Below, in pieces: positions 11,701 through 25,700 of a stretch of 64,000 bases of DNA (its first letter is position 1; each line of letters starts with the position of its first letter). The translations under genes and the position numbers were made by a program. The notes below the pieces were generated by a model, which was not told the DNA's origin, searched no databases, and saw only the letters and a list, made by a program, of their open reading frames with translations. This stretch comes from Icerya purchasi (lineage: Eukaryota > Arthropoda > Insecta > Hemiptera > Monophlebidae): positions 378,684,188 through 378,748,187 of the forward strand of contig CM077116.1 of the NCBI GenBank assembly GCA_039619475.1, read 5' to 3'.

Positions 11701-14700
11701 GCGAAGAAGACACAACTATTGGAGTTGACGGTGAAATTTTAAATAATGTTGACTCGTTAGTTGTTATTGGAAAACTAAAAAAAATATTTCATTTATAAAG
11801 CTGATGCTGAAGGGTTAAAAATGATATCCGAACTGCAAGTGCATGTCGAATCGCGGATTTTAAATGAAAGAAACAAACATAGTAAAATTACCGATTTTTT
11901 CATACAAAATTGAAATATGTTCGATACACGCTAGGATTTACAGTATGTGTTTAAAAAAAAAATATTTTGAACATAAATGATTAAAATTATAGATTATCTT
12001 GCATTCCTACAGACAAAAAGTGATTTATACTCTATTGCCTAACTTGTTTATTATAAAATCCTGGAATACAAACATGAGTAAGTACTGTAGTAGTACTGTA
12101 CATACATACATATTTTTATATTATACGAACATTTTTTTTTATATTTTAGACACATGCATGCCTTAAGTAAATATGTACTGTATTTTTTATATTACGTATT
12201 ATCTTTTATGTTCTTGTTGAATACGTTACAATATACAATAATGTAAATTTCAGTAAACTGTACATACATTATTATTTTCCACTAGCGGACATTTCTTAAT
12301 ACCGGACAAATTTTTTGGTCCCACGACTGTCCGTTATTCAGAAGTTTTACTGTTTTATAAACTATTATTTTTTAATTATTATCGATAGAATTTTTATTAT
12401 TACCTTTTTCTCTTAGGGCATTATTGTTAGAGATGAAGGACGAATTCAGGATTCATTAAACTGTTTCAAAAAATGTAATTCATTAAATCCCAAGAATGCT
12501 GAGAATTTACGTCAGATCGGTCGTTCACTGTAAGTGTAGTTATACATGATTCGTAACATTAATATTTGAACATCGGTTTAAAAATAAGGTCAGTCAAGCA
12601 CGATGTTCCATGCGCTAAGGATTTCGCATGTTCAGTTAAAGATAACTATAATTTACATTTACATAATACTAAATTCTAAACAAAGAAATCTGATTTTTCG
12701 TGCCGCAAAGAAGGAGAGAAACGTATTTTTTCGTGTAACTTTTTGCTAATTTCGAAAGTTTCGTTATGAAATTGGAATATAGTTTCGTTCACGACAAATA
12801 GCAATCTTCCCATCCATATGTCACATGTTCAGAAGAGAAAATATTTTTTTCATCAATTTTGAGTTTTCGATGTCCTAAGTGTCTAATTTTAAAGTTGAAA
12901 ACACGGGTGCTCCAAACTAGAGAAATATACGGGGATGCGCGTATTTTAAAATTTGCTTGAAATTTTTAACTATAATAATCGCGTCGTAAAAAGGACGGGG
13001 CACGTCCTTTTTTGCGCTTTTTTAAACTTTATGCCAACTTTGAAAGCTTCGTTAAGGAAATGAAATAAGGTTTCGTCTTCGACAAAAAGGATCTTTCCAT
13101 TGATATATCACATCTGGGAAAAAAAAATTCAAAATTTTCGAGCTTTGGGCGCCTTGAGGGCTTAAATATAAAGTTGTAAACTCAGCTATAGTATGAATAT
13201 GTTTGAGATATGTTTTTTGGTTTCCTTAATTATTTTACTCGGGCTACTACTTACGCGAATATCTTTTTTTTGCTGTCTTAGCCCAAATGGAGGGGGGGGT
13301 TAAATAATTTTTTGATTTTATAAAAGAGCTTTTGCGTTTTGTTTTGTATTTTGAATTCCATTTTTAAAGGATTATCTGGTGGTGAGTTACGGATTTTTAA
13401 GTGATTTTTGAGACGTTTTAAATTCCATATTATATATTTTTGTGGTTTTTTGGGTTTTTTGCCGCTCAGGATAATCGGTTAGATTGGAGTTATCAATTAT
13501 CTTAAAGAGAATTTTAATTGTACTTTATGATCCAATTTTGAAGTTTGTAAGTCAATTCGTTTGTGAGTTATTGATTTTTATTTGATATTTTTGTCGTTTC
13601 TGAACTATCTTATTAGAATTCTGTACATTATATCAACAGTCTTCTACTTGAAATCACTAGTAATATAAGATGAATATATTGCACACAGTTTTAAAAAAAT
13701 ATTCGAAAAATTAACTCTTCTATAAAATAAATTGAAATTTCAGTAATTGATCCTTTTTCTTTTATTTTTGATTTAGAACAAACCAAAAGATTATTCGTTT
13801 ATGTGAATCAGTGCGAGATTTCAAGAAAATCATGGGGCCAATTTATTATTTCATTTGAGTTTCTTATAAGAGGAGCAGCAAAAAAAAAGAAAAAAGGAAA
13901 GTTAATTTCTGTTAATCTTTGTCGTTAAATAATTACTTGCTTTCTACAAAAGAATTGAAAATTAAAATTAGTTAAGATTATATAAATAAAAATCAGTTTA
14001 AAAAAACTATAAACTTCTTTTCAAAAAAAAAAAAAAAAAAGATTTGCAGAAATTAAACAAAAATTAAATATCCTAATCGTTTTTACTTCCAACAAAAATA
14101 TAAAAAAATGCTAATGGCTCTACAGACTCATTCATTTACTTAACGAAAGTTTCAAAGTTGGAAAAAGTTCAATGACGTTCTCCTTCTTTGCAGCGCGAGT
14201 GTTGTAGTTAAAAATTTTAAACTAGGTTAAAAATAGGTTCATTGTCGTATATTTTTTCAATTTGGAGTATCTGGATATTCAATTTCCAAATTAAGCCTTC
14301 GAGGTCCCGAAAGCTCGAAATTTTGGGGAAAAAAATTTCCCTAGTTATGTGATATATTGACATAAAAAAAAGTATGTATAAATAGAAATAAAATAACATA
14401 AAATAAAATAAAATAAAAAATTTATTATAACGTAATATGAGAATGAGTGTGTGAGTGTGTCGGAACCTGTCACTGGCTGTGGAGAGGCGAATCGATGTAG
14501 ATCGTAGCAACTGATGAATGTGGGCGGCGATTAGTCAGCGAAGATACGATTGGTATGTCAGCGGCGGTGGAAGAGACAGGTTTTGAAAGAATGAAATATA
14601 AGTAAAATGTCGAAAAAAGGAAATAAACGGCGGCAGTTTCGTTTTGACTAAAGCACAGTTCACGGGTCGAGTTTTTTGTTTTGTTCCAACAACGTTCTCG

Positions 14701-16721
14701 TGGACCAGCGAATAGGCAACCATTTACAAATAAGATACTAGTCAAACGATATAAAGGAAGGGGATCCAGCAAGGTCCAAGCAACCAGATCGTTTTTCGAA
14801 TTTTGAGTTTTGTGATTATCAAGGTCCTAAGCATAACTTTTATACTAATTCTATTACCGTATCGCTTTCCCGTCGTCATCGAGAATCACCAAAGTACACC
14901 GGCCCGCCAAGGGAGCTTCAATTGTCCAGGAGTAGACTAGCCAGAGCGATACGTACCATTATTTTACTTTTATTTCATTTGATTTATAATATGTATATAT
15001 GTGTATAGATATCTAACAATTATTTTTATAGGTCAACCGGTATCGAAAAATTTTTGTGATAGGTTTGGTAAAATAAAAACGTAAATATTCTAGCAAATCT
15101 TTCAAACTAATTCTAATAATAACAATAATCATAACTTTAATTAGAAAAGAAAATTTAAAATCTTAGATAAAAATAAAAACTAAATACGTTCGATGTTGTT
15201 TTTGCTCCTCAGAAAGGTTTTACGGTACCATTTTCGCGCACTTCTTTTTCATCGTAAAATCACGGCTTAAAATCTATCTAACGGTTTCGCGGTTGATATT
15301 TAGTCCGTCACCTAACATTCGAAACGTTAAACGTCGATCTTGGTTGATTAGCTGCGCAGTCGAGTCAATCCACACTTCCACCGGTCTCCCGCTTTACTCC
15401 TCATTTTCCACGCTCTCACGGCCGTCTTTGAATTATTTAAGCCAACGAAACACTTGCGCATGACTCATAGAGTCACTACCATACACTTTTAGTAATTTAT
15501 CGTACGTTTCGGTCATCGAAGCGTCCAGTTTAATACAAAATTCAATCGTGACGCATTGCTTGAAATTTCGGTTCTTCATTTTCGTAACGAGCACCGCTAA
15601 CACACTTGTATAAAACACGACAGGTAGAGAACTAATGATCGCACGAGAGCCGCAAACACGTCTATCGATAGCAAGGGTGGATCCAGAGAGTCATTGGGGG
15701 AGGGGATTATATAATTAGGTAGTATTTTATACGGTAAACAGTAAATTTGAGAAATATCTTGTATCATTGGCGCCCTAAAAGAGTAGCATATAGGAAAATG
15801 TAAAGGAGAAGATCGAACATGTTTGGTATATCTATAGATGTCTCTTTCTTCTTTCATTTATATATTTATTTTTGTGTAAAATGTATTATTTAAAAACACT
15901 TTATATTTTTATCAAATATTAATTTTTACTATCAAAAATTTTGTCCATAACAAATTTGACCATTATTAACAGTGTCCGTTTATTCTCCCTGGGGGAAGGG
16001 GCTTCAGCCTCGTAGCCCCCCTCCCCCGTGGGTGCGCCAATGCCTTGTTTTATAAAGAAAATCAAACAGCAATCTCTTTAGAAATTTAAAAATGTTTTAA
16101 AAATACATAACTATTACAGTTTTTGTTTTATTTTTAGGTGAAAAATAAAAAAATTATGAAATTGTGGCTAAAATGGTAGTTTAGAATTTGAATAGTAAAT
16201 TACTAGAAAAATTAGAATGATAGTATTTTTTATTAGACTTTAATTTTTTTTTATTTTTGCTAGTAATCCGATCCGAATTTTTTTGTCCATGAGCAGGTAA
16301 AACAGATAAATATATATATATATTTCCATTGAATTATTTTCGTTTACATTGCAAAATAAAAATCAAAAATAAATAAAAAAGACAAAAGATCGACGACAGT
16401 TGCATTTAAAACAGAATAAAAACGTAACATTAATACTTTTATGAGAAAACAGTACTAAATATTAGTTATAATTAAATCCATAGGTAACATTTATACAAAT
16501 TTTTTATAGTATAAATAAAGTTTCTCAGTTGTAAAAAATTTTTTCATCGGGGATTTGATTCTTTTTGGGAGGAACATTCCCCCGTGGATCCGCCGCTGAT
16601 TGATAGGGGGGTGGTGGTGGCGCTGGACTGTCGTGTAGCAATGTCGATGTCGCAGTGTTACCAGAAGCACGGGGAAAAAATCAGTCCCATTACTTTATTG
16701 TCAAACCTTGTACATATATAC

Positions 16722-16784
<63 letters not shown>

Positions 16785-19700
16785 TACTATTATTCTAACT
16801 CCCTTGTTGCCGAGTATGAGTGCCGCTTTACTGCTATTGATGGTTGTGTCAAAGATGGGACACTAAGCCAATACGATGATTTGCCCGGAAGCCACATACG
16901 TGATAGACTGTCTGATGTTGGTTGCTTGTGGACGCTCCATGATTAATTGACGTTGCTTTTTTCTTCTTTTTTTTACGCTCCATTGCTAGTTCCTGCATTA
17001 TATTCTCCGTATATATACATTGCTTTTCTATTGTAAATTATTGCGTAATAATTAATTTTTTTAAACAAATTATTTTAGATATTTATTAGGTCGCTATGAA
17101 TTAGCTATAGAAGCGTTTCTAAAAGCGGAGAAGTTATCTGCTTACGTCGATTGGAATATTTTTTATAATTTAGGTATGCTATAAATGTAATTATTTTTTT
17201 GATATCTATTTTAGTATTCTAATTATATGCTATGCTAATAAATTGTTTAAAGTGGTAAAAAAAAAAAATTAGTTATATTTTGTGTACTGTTTTATCTCCA
17301 GTAATTATTAATGGGTTCGCCCCTCAATTGAGATTCAACTGCAGCCTATTTCTTTCAATAGACGTTGCCTTCTCGTCTTATTCTATTCAAAAATACGTGA
17401 AGCAATTTCATCGCATACCTATAGCTACCTTAAAGCATTTTATTTTCAATAAATAGATGAAATACTATATATTTATTACACACGGTAGTACAATTTTCAA
17501 TCTGTGGGCAATATTTATAGTAATTCATATTGCTAGCATAAAATGCCGTTTCATTCGATTGAATAATTACCTTTTCAAACATTTTAGTGTTAGCTTATAA
17601 CAATCGAAAATATTCAGTAATTGGATCTTGTGAACAACGTCCTGAACACTTAATTAGTAGGTATAATATTCAATACACGTTGCAATGTGTCTATCAATTC
17701 TGTTTGTCTAGGCAAGTGAACATTATCTTTTACTTTTCTATTGCTTCCTTTTGTGCTGCAAAAATTTCTATTACGACGTCGTTTAGTACGTTGCAATAAC
17801 CGAGGACGGTGAGGCGTTTACTGCTATTTCAAATTAAATAAGTACACAAAAATGTGATCAACACTACGAAACATAAATCAACCCACTCCAAAAACAAAAC
17901 AAAGCCGAGGCATTTTCACATGAAAAGCAACGAAATAAATCGGAAAATATTACTACAATCAGCAGGGCGCAATCAATTTTTGAAAAAAATCAATTAAATT
18001 ATATGCATATGCAAAAGCACTCTTAATAAGTCATTAAGTACAAAAAAAAACTTTTGTAAAATCATTTAAAGAATAAAAAATACTCATACTAATTGTTTTA
18101 AATACTGCTGTCAGGTGCTTGGCTACTAAATTAAAGGACACGGGTTCGAGACTTGTCTCGTTCCGGATCCAAATCGTTCCCAGGTTTATCCAGCTTGAAA
18201 TAATTGGGTACCAGAAAAATCTAGGAAAGTAAAGGCCGCTAAGAAAAAGAAATTGGTCCCTCTACTCTCATTAGTGCCGTTGGGTTTAGTACACTGTGAA
18301 CCTTAACTTCATGATCCTGGACGCCCTGTCAAGGGTATGGAACTTACTTTACTTAAAGCGTAAATAAATAACAGAGTTACCAAGTACAACATTTTAGATG
18401 ACCAGCAAAATTTAAATGATTAAAAACAAAATTTACCTAAAATCTAAACGATTAAACAAAAGGAAACAGAAAAACTAATACATTCTGCACTACTCCTGCT
18501 CTGTATCTACCGTTCAAAAAAAAAAAAAAAAATCATTCAAATTAGTTAATACACAGAAGAGACGTTTAATCATTTACCATAGTACATATTTTACCGAGTT
18601 ATTTTACTATTTTATTTTTGAGCCAATGACGTAGTCACATTACATACATCAGCTATTATAATACACTATGGGAATAAAGCCGATTTCACCCGAGAATATG
18701 TATTCATATGAATTTTAAACGTAGATTCGCCCCTTAGAACGGGCGCTATAATTATGTGACCGAAATGCTTAACGTATTTATAAATAGATTAAATGTTGGT
18801 CTTAGATATTAACAATCAGAGGACGTTTGTATGCAGTATTATAATTTTAAAGTACACATATTTATAGTACAAGTATAATTAGCAGTAAAAAAAGGAAATT
18901 ATGAAAATGCATACTGAATAAAAAAATTTGTAAAATACCTGAAAGTTGCCATTCGGGAAACAACTTACAATTTTAAATCAACCTGTAAAAGGAATTATCT
19001 GTATTTCAATTTTAACCGAGACAGAGGGGTTATAAACCGTCAATATTAAGTAAATGCTATTTAAAAATCAGTTTGTGTTTCAGTAAAACGGTATGATTTT
19101 GCAAAACCAATAATTCGGAGCACAGCTTTTAATAAAATAAAATTTAGTTTATCAACATGATCGGGCTGGATAGTAGCTGACAACATATTTAAAGTTTTAC
19201 TTATGTATTCTGTGGCAAAATTCGGGAATCTGGATTATAAGTAATTAGTTAGAAATAATATTGATATTTACGAAAATGTTTATAAAAAGGTAAAATCAAA
19301 AAGTGCAATACTATTTAGGATGATGTACAAAATACTTCATTAGATATTTTACGATATATCTAGGTATGCTATTCAAATAATTACAAAACAATTAAGTTTA
19401 AACATTAGCAGAACGAAAAAGGGGCTTCCAGATATTCAAGTTTACGTAGTCGGAGTTTGGTTTTGTAAATCGATTTCATGTAATAGAACGTGTTTAGATA
19501 GTTAAAGGAACTTTGGAAGTGGTGAATGTTTAACAATCAAATATTAATTAAATAAATTTTATTTTCTATTTAATTTTCTAAAATTTAACGAGTAGTTAAA
19601 TGTATAAAACATTTGAAAGTGGTCTTTACTTATCGATATAACTGGTCCTTTTTTTGTTTTTTTTTTGTTTTAGGGATTTGCTATATGAAAACGTCAAAAT

Positions 19701-22700
19701 TTGATAAAGGAAAGGAATACTTAACTAGAGCTGTTGATTTAGGTAAAAGTGAACAATCATTTTTAGCTCTTTCAAAGATATACTTGTTACAACACGATTT
19801 GTTGAATGCAATTGATGTTTTAAAAGCATCTTTAAGGTAATCACTTTACAGTTTTTATTATAATGTGTATGTACTATCGAAAAAGTTAAAGGATGTTTTT
19901 AGTGTTTATTGTTATACCAATAGTATTTGTCTTTCACTTGTGTTAAATAATAATTTTTAGATTGTATCCGGGAAATGTCGATTTGTATGTCAATTTAGGT
20001 CTTGTATTTGTGAAAACGTCTGAATATCATAAAGCATTTAACGAATTAGGAACTGCGCTAGGATATGAACCTTCAAACGTAAAAGCTCTATTTACATTTG
20101 CAGCTGAAATACAGGTTTTTCAAAATATATTCATTTAAACTTTAAACTGTCGGGTTATTTATTTATTTTTTAGCGATCATTAATATTTGATAATAAATAA
20201 AAATTGCAGAGGCACGGTGAGTACGATGTAGCTATTTCGAAATATAAGATTCTGGCTCAATATCTATCAAATTCTTCTGAATTGTGGAATAATGTAGCCA
20301 TGTGTTTTTTTGGGAAACGTAAATATGTTGCGGTATGTTTTTTGTTGATTTTCACTTTTATATTTGTAGATAAATATTAATTTACGAAAAATTAATTAAA
20401 ACTTTTGAATTAAAGAATAAATGCTGAGAGCATGGAGGGTTGAGATTCAATAAAAAGTTCCATTTTATCTTGTATACTTTTTTGTGTACTTTACGATAAT
20501 TCTTACATTTCTTGAAACAAATACTGCTATAAAAACATGTATTTCAACTGTCTAAGAATTATGTTATACAAACTTAAAATTTTAATTTTCATGGTGGCCA
20601 TTCAATCGGGAATAAGTCAAAAATTCTGTTGTAAAATCGGGAAAAAAATAAGCATTGACAAAAATTATGTCCTTTTTTACAATTCGTCTTTCATTTTTCC
20701 ATTAAACGACTAACGAGTCTACTTTTATGATGAGTATTACGTATATTTGTTTATTGCCAGTTTATAGATGTTACCAGGCCCGTGCCCAGAATTTTGGAAA
20801 GGGGGGGGGGGTTTGAAAATTTTCTTTGCATATTTATTTTATAATACATTTTTCACTAATATTCGTACTATTAATAATTTCCATCATTTTGATTTATATA
20901 TTAATAATTCACATAAATGAATTACTCTGTATATGAACATTAATAAAAACTCTACATATGTTATTCATTATATTCGTAATAAAAAGTTTTTTGCATAAAA
21001 TATTAATGAAGTACCTAAAAATATGGAGCATATTTTTTCTTTTTTCTTTTAAAAGTAGGTAAGAACACCCTAAAAAATCATCAATATTTATTTTAAATTT
21101 GTGATTTTTTTCAGATTTGTTTGTATTTATAATAACTATTTCAGTTCTCATGGGGGGGGGGGGGGGGGGTTAAACCCCCAAACCCTCCCCCCCCGTGGAC
21201 ACGGCCTTGGATGTTACGTGATAAAAAGAATCAAATTTAGTTGGTTTAATATATTTGGTCAATATTTCAGTGAGACTTTTGTGGAGTTTGAGTTCCACAA
21301 GCCTCATGAAGTCGGCGACTATGATTATAAATGTACATATGTGTACGTGAACCTCACTAGGTCCCACTTTGTCGATATGAAGTTAAGCCCAGTACGGTAT
21401 ACTAGACAAAATTTCTGATCGATTGAGACCTCACGGTAGAGCCTTCTAGGTATAAAACTCGCCGAGATATTTGCGTTTGAAGTTGAAATTTGAAAAAACA
21501 TACTTTTGAGAAAAACGAGTTTAAAGTTTTGCATAGCATCTAGGCGGCAGGCGAAACGCATTCATATTTTGGGTCATAGAATACGAACGCGAGGTTGGAT
21601 CACATGGCGAGTTGTGGCATTGGAAAGAGCAGTGTTCACTTTATCAGAAACGCTAAAAATTCTAAAATCAACATTTTTGACCTATCATCCGAAAAATCGC
21701 TGTATCTCCGTAAACATGGGCGCCGCCAGGATTACATTCAGGGAGGTGCATCTGCATCGACACTAGGGCGAGTCAAAACAATCGACTAATTTATTTTTAC
21801 TTCCGATACCGAAAAATTGGTTGCTATTCACGTCTAGAAAATTATCTCCAAATATGAGCTCTTAATATTAATAGGAAGGTCCTCTTCATCAAAGTTTTCC
21901 ATTTTTACCCCAGTCCCATATGAAAAAATGCATATCTTGCCATTAATTAAACGTACAGCAAATCTCAACACATATTTTTATAGGAAATTGAATGCTCTAC
22001 AAAAGAGGTCTCTTACACCTTTTCCACTAATCAAACCATTTAAAAGATATTGAAGGTCAAAGTTTGAAGAACTAAGAAAATTTTTTTTTTTCTTCTTAAT
22101 TTTATAACTCGCCAATTATTAAAACTTATAAAATGAACAATACATATTTTTGTAGAGCGTTCAATTTCTTACAAAAATATGTGTTGAGATTTGCTTTACG
22201 TTCAATTAATGTTAAGATATGAAGTTGTTCAGAAAATTATTAATGAAAAATATCCTTCAGCTCTATTTTTCCACTGTGCAAGCCATATATTGAATCTTGT
22301 CATCAATGATTTGAACGATGTCAGACAAGTAAGAAATACCGCTGGAACTACAAAGGACATCATCAATTTTTCTAGAGAGAGTACATTACGGCGAAATAAA
22401 ATTCCAAATATACCTTTTTCTTTTGTGAAACGCGTTGGACAGCAAGGTACAATAGTATCAGAAAATTTTCTGAAAACTTTCTAACTATTGCACGAGTTTT
22501 AGAAGAACTTTCGCAAGACGCACCGAACTCTTAAAAAAGGCAAACCAAAGCATATCAGCTATACACGACTGCAACAACTCCAACATACATTGCGACACTC
22601 CTAGTAATTGCTGCCTATTCTGCCAAACTTGAACCCGTCTGCAACCAATTTCAAGAAGTGAATATGAATGATCACGTAAATAAATTAACGGACGTGCTTC

Positions 22701-25700
22701 AGTCTCACCGCGATAATGCTTTCATGGAGTTTTCGGTCATTTTCGAGAAAGCTAAAAAAAATTGCGAAGATTGGATGTTGAATTTAAGCGTCTTCGAGTA
22801 GTGACAAGGCAGACTCAGAGATCAAATCAACCATCTGAAAATGTAAAAGAATTTTTCAGAATATCTATCTTCATCCCATATTTAGATTCTATCATTTCTT
22901 CCATGAGAAATCGATTTTTTTCAACACACAAAAAAACATTTTCACTTATGCAGCTCTACCCAGAAAATATCAGAAAATTAGATAAATCTTCATTTTCAGA
23001 TGTAGCAGAAGATATACAGAACCTTTATGGAGGTTTTCTACTTAATTTTATTGCCGAGGCTACCACGTGGTACGAGATATTAAAGACAAATGAAGCAAGT
23101 GATGCGGCTTTAAATGAATCCATTGTTAAATACGCAGATTTGATTGCTCGAGCCACCTCGTTTTACCCAGCGGTATGTGAGGCAATCAAAATTGGTTTAA
23201 CTATTCCAGCAATAGCATGTAGCATTAAACGCACACTTAGCACGTTACGATGTGTCAAGACTTGGAATCGGTCAACGATGGGAGACGCAAGGCTAAGCGG
23301 CCTGTGCATGCTCAATGTCCACAGCAAAAGAGCAGAGGAGGACACTGAATTTATCGACAAGGTGATAGGCAAATTTGGACAGCAATCCAGACTCCTTAAG
23401 TTTTTATTCAAACGGTGACTTAATAAAAAATAATTCTTAATCTTTTTCTGTTTATTTTCCTTCCCGACAGGGGGGTGTAAGTGCACCTCCTTGCACCCTT
23501 CCCCGGCGCCCGTGGCCGTAAATAATTTCGACAAAGTGGGACCTTGTTAGATTCACGTACACATATTAGATTTCAAAAAATTTTTATAATTCAAAACTAT
23601 TTTTTTAATGGGGAAAGACTGTATCACACTTTATTATTTATTTTTGTGATAATAAAGTAAGTATATATTGCTTGAGGTCATTGTAGCAGTTCAATATTTA
23701 AGTTAATAATAAAATAACTCAAAAAAAAAATAAAAAACTTAATTTTTAATTTTTTTCTTCCTGCTGATATTTGTCCTTGTTTTAGTTTGTTCAGCTTCTT
23801 ATTACACAAGCAAAGCAAGATTCGTGTAACCTCTTGTTCTACTAAACGGTAAATTGGAAATATAAAATTATATTTGGGTGAATAATTTGTAAACGAAACA
23901 TTTCCGATATTTTGTCCTCCATTTTTATTTGATATATTACTGATTACCATTTATTTTTAATTATGCAGATTAGTTCATGTAGCAGCAACTTCATGTTGCA
24001 CATAATGTAATATCTAGTGTATTTAGTTGCATTTTTTTTAACATGAATTATTTTTAAAAAATATTCTACTTTTAATAACCTAATTTATTTTCACTGCAAT
24101 TTTTTGAAAAGAAAAAGTGAAAAATAAATATCTGTATTTAATAAATGGCTTTGAAAAAATGTATCCAAATATCTGTTATTGAGTTTTTAAATAATTTGAA
24201 AAGTAAATTGGGAAAATTAATTTTAAGAACAAAATAATTATATTAAAATGTATCTTTTTGTTTTCTGATATTAAACTAAATATGTATAATTTTAATAAAA
24301 TTAATATTTTACTTTAAATTTTAACCGACCCTATACTTTACTCTTCATTATTTTTATAAATTTCATTGTTTTCGTTCTGCATGTATTCGCCTTTCCTCTC
24401 ATTACAAAAAGTTTGTGTATGTCACCATGTGCTGCCACACCAATGCGGAAACGTGCACACCTACATACACATACATCTTGATTGTAGTATTTTAGCTCTT
24501 TTTTAGGTATTACTTTTTATTTTCATTATTATCATTATTTTTTATAAATAAATGTTTTTTATTATTAAAACAAACTTAGGCTAATTGTCCATTGCAGTGA
24601 AAAATGTGAAATGTTTTTTTGTTTTTTCTTTTCTTCTTCTATTGGTTACCCTTTGCAACGAGTTCGCTGAGCGACGAAATTCAGTTTGTGATTAGATTGG
24701 GGAATTATTTTTTATTTTTTGTAATTATTGTTTAATATTTTTAGTTTATTTTTAAATATGCACTAGAGTAATAAATGCAATTTACCTTTAATTGATGTTT
24801 AATTAAGTTTTTGGGTATTCTCAAATTTTATTTTTGTTTTTGTTTTCTTTTTTTATTGTATAAAATTTCATAATTTTTAACAATTTCGGTTAAATTATCC
24901 GCTTTTTAGTAATTTATAAGTTAAACAAAACTAATAATTAACAATAATATAAATGAAAGCAAATAAAACATAAATAATAATGTGAGCTGGAGTAAATAAA
25001 GTAATTGGAGTAACATAAAACATGACTGAATATATTTAAACTTTAAACATTTTTGAAACGCATGAAATTTTCTTCACGTATTTATTTTATAAATAACAAT
25101 ACATTTTTCACTAATATTCATACTATTAATAATTTCCATCATTTTGATTTATATATTAATAATTTACATAAATGAATTACCCCGTATATGAACATTAATA
25201 GAAATTACATATGTTATTGATTATTCTTGCAGCAAAAAATTTTGCATAAAATATTAATGAAGGACCTAAAAATATGGAGCATATTTTTCCTTTTTTTCTT
25301 TAAAAAGTAAAAACACTAAAAAATAATCAATATTTAATTTAAATTTTTGATTTTTTTCAGATTTTTTGTGTATTTATAATAATTATTTCAGTTCTCATTG
25401 AAGGGTTTAACCCCCCCCCCGCGAACACTGCCTTGAGCCTTAGTGTCCAAAAACAAAACATTTGTTAAAAGAAAAATAATATTTTGTTCTACCGTTAACA
25501 GATTTTTCTATTCAATACACAGCGAATAAGTTAATTTTGAAAAATTTTCTGGATTCCTAAGAATAAAATATGTTCCTATTTTTCTTATTAAATTTACAGA
25601 ACTAAATTTATCATTTCTCAAATAACTATTTCAAATACTTTTTAATTACTTTTGAAGTAATAACTTAATCAAAGCTGTTTGTAAAGAAGTGTAATTTTTT

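Larger units (their letters stand above)
21715..23514 (+). mobile_element. hAT element, internally deleted
   Basis: Ends CATGGGCGCCGCC and CGGCGCCCGTG, with subterminal GGAGGTGCA repeats in inverse orientation (21744-21752; complement at 23481-23489). The flanking 8-bp sequences TCCGTAAA (21707-21714) and GCCGTAAA (23515-23522) match at 7 of 8. It contains the C-terminal half of a transposase and a foldback element in place of the N-terminal half. Confidence 0.86.
21337..23566. mobile_element. inverted-repeat element carrying a nested hAT
   Basis: A 39-bp left arm (21337-21375, starting ATATGTGTACGTGAA and ending GGTCCCACTTTGTCGA) is matched in inverse at 23528-23566 with three differences. 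After removing the hAT at 21715-23514 and one target duplication the original would be about 420 bp, suggesting a MITE. The superfamily is unknown and no flanking duplication is evident. Confidence 0.65.

Noticed and set aside
16584..16946. Open frame with a long tyrosine run
   Set aside because: It is the ATT microsatellite translated; flanks show no coding match.
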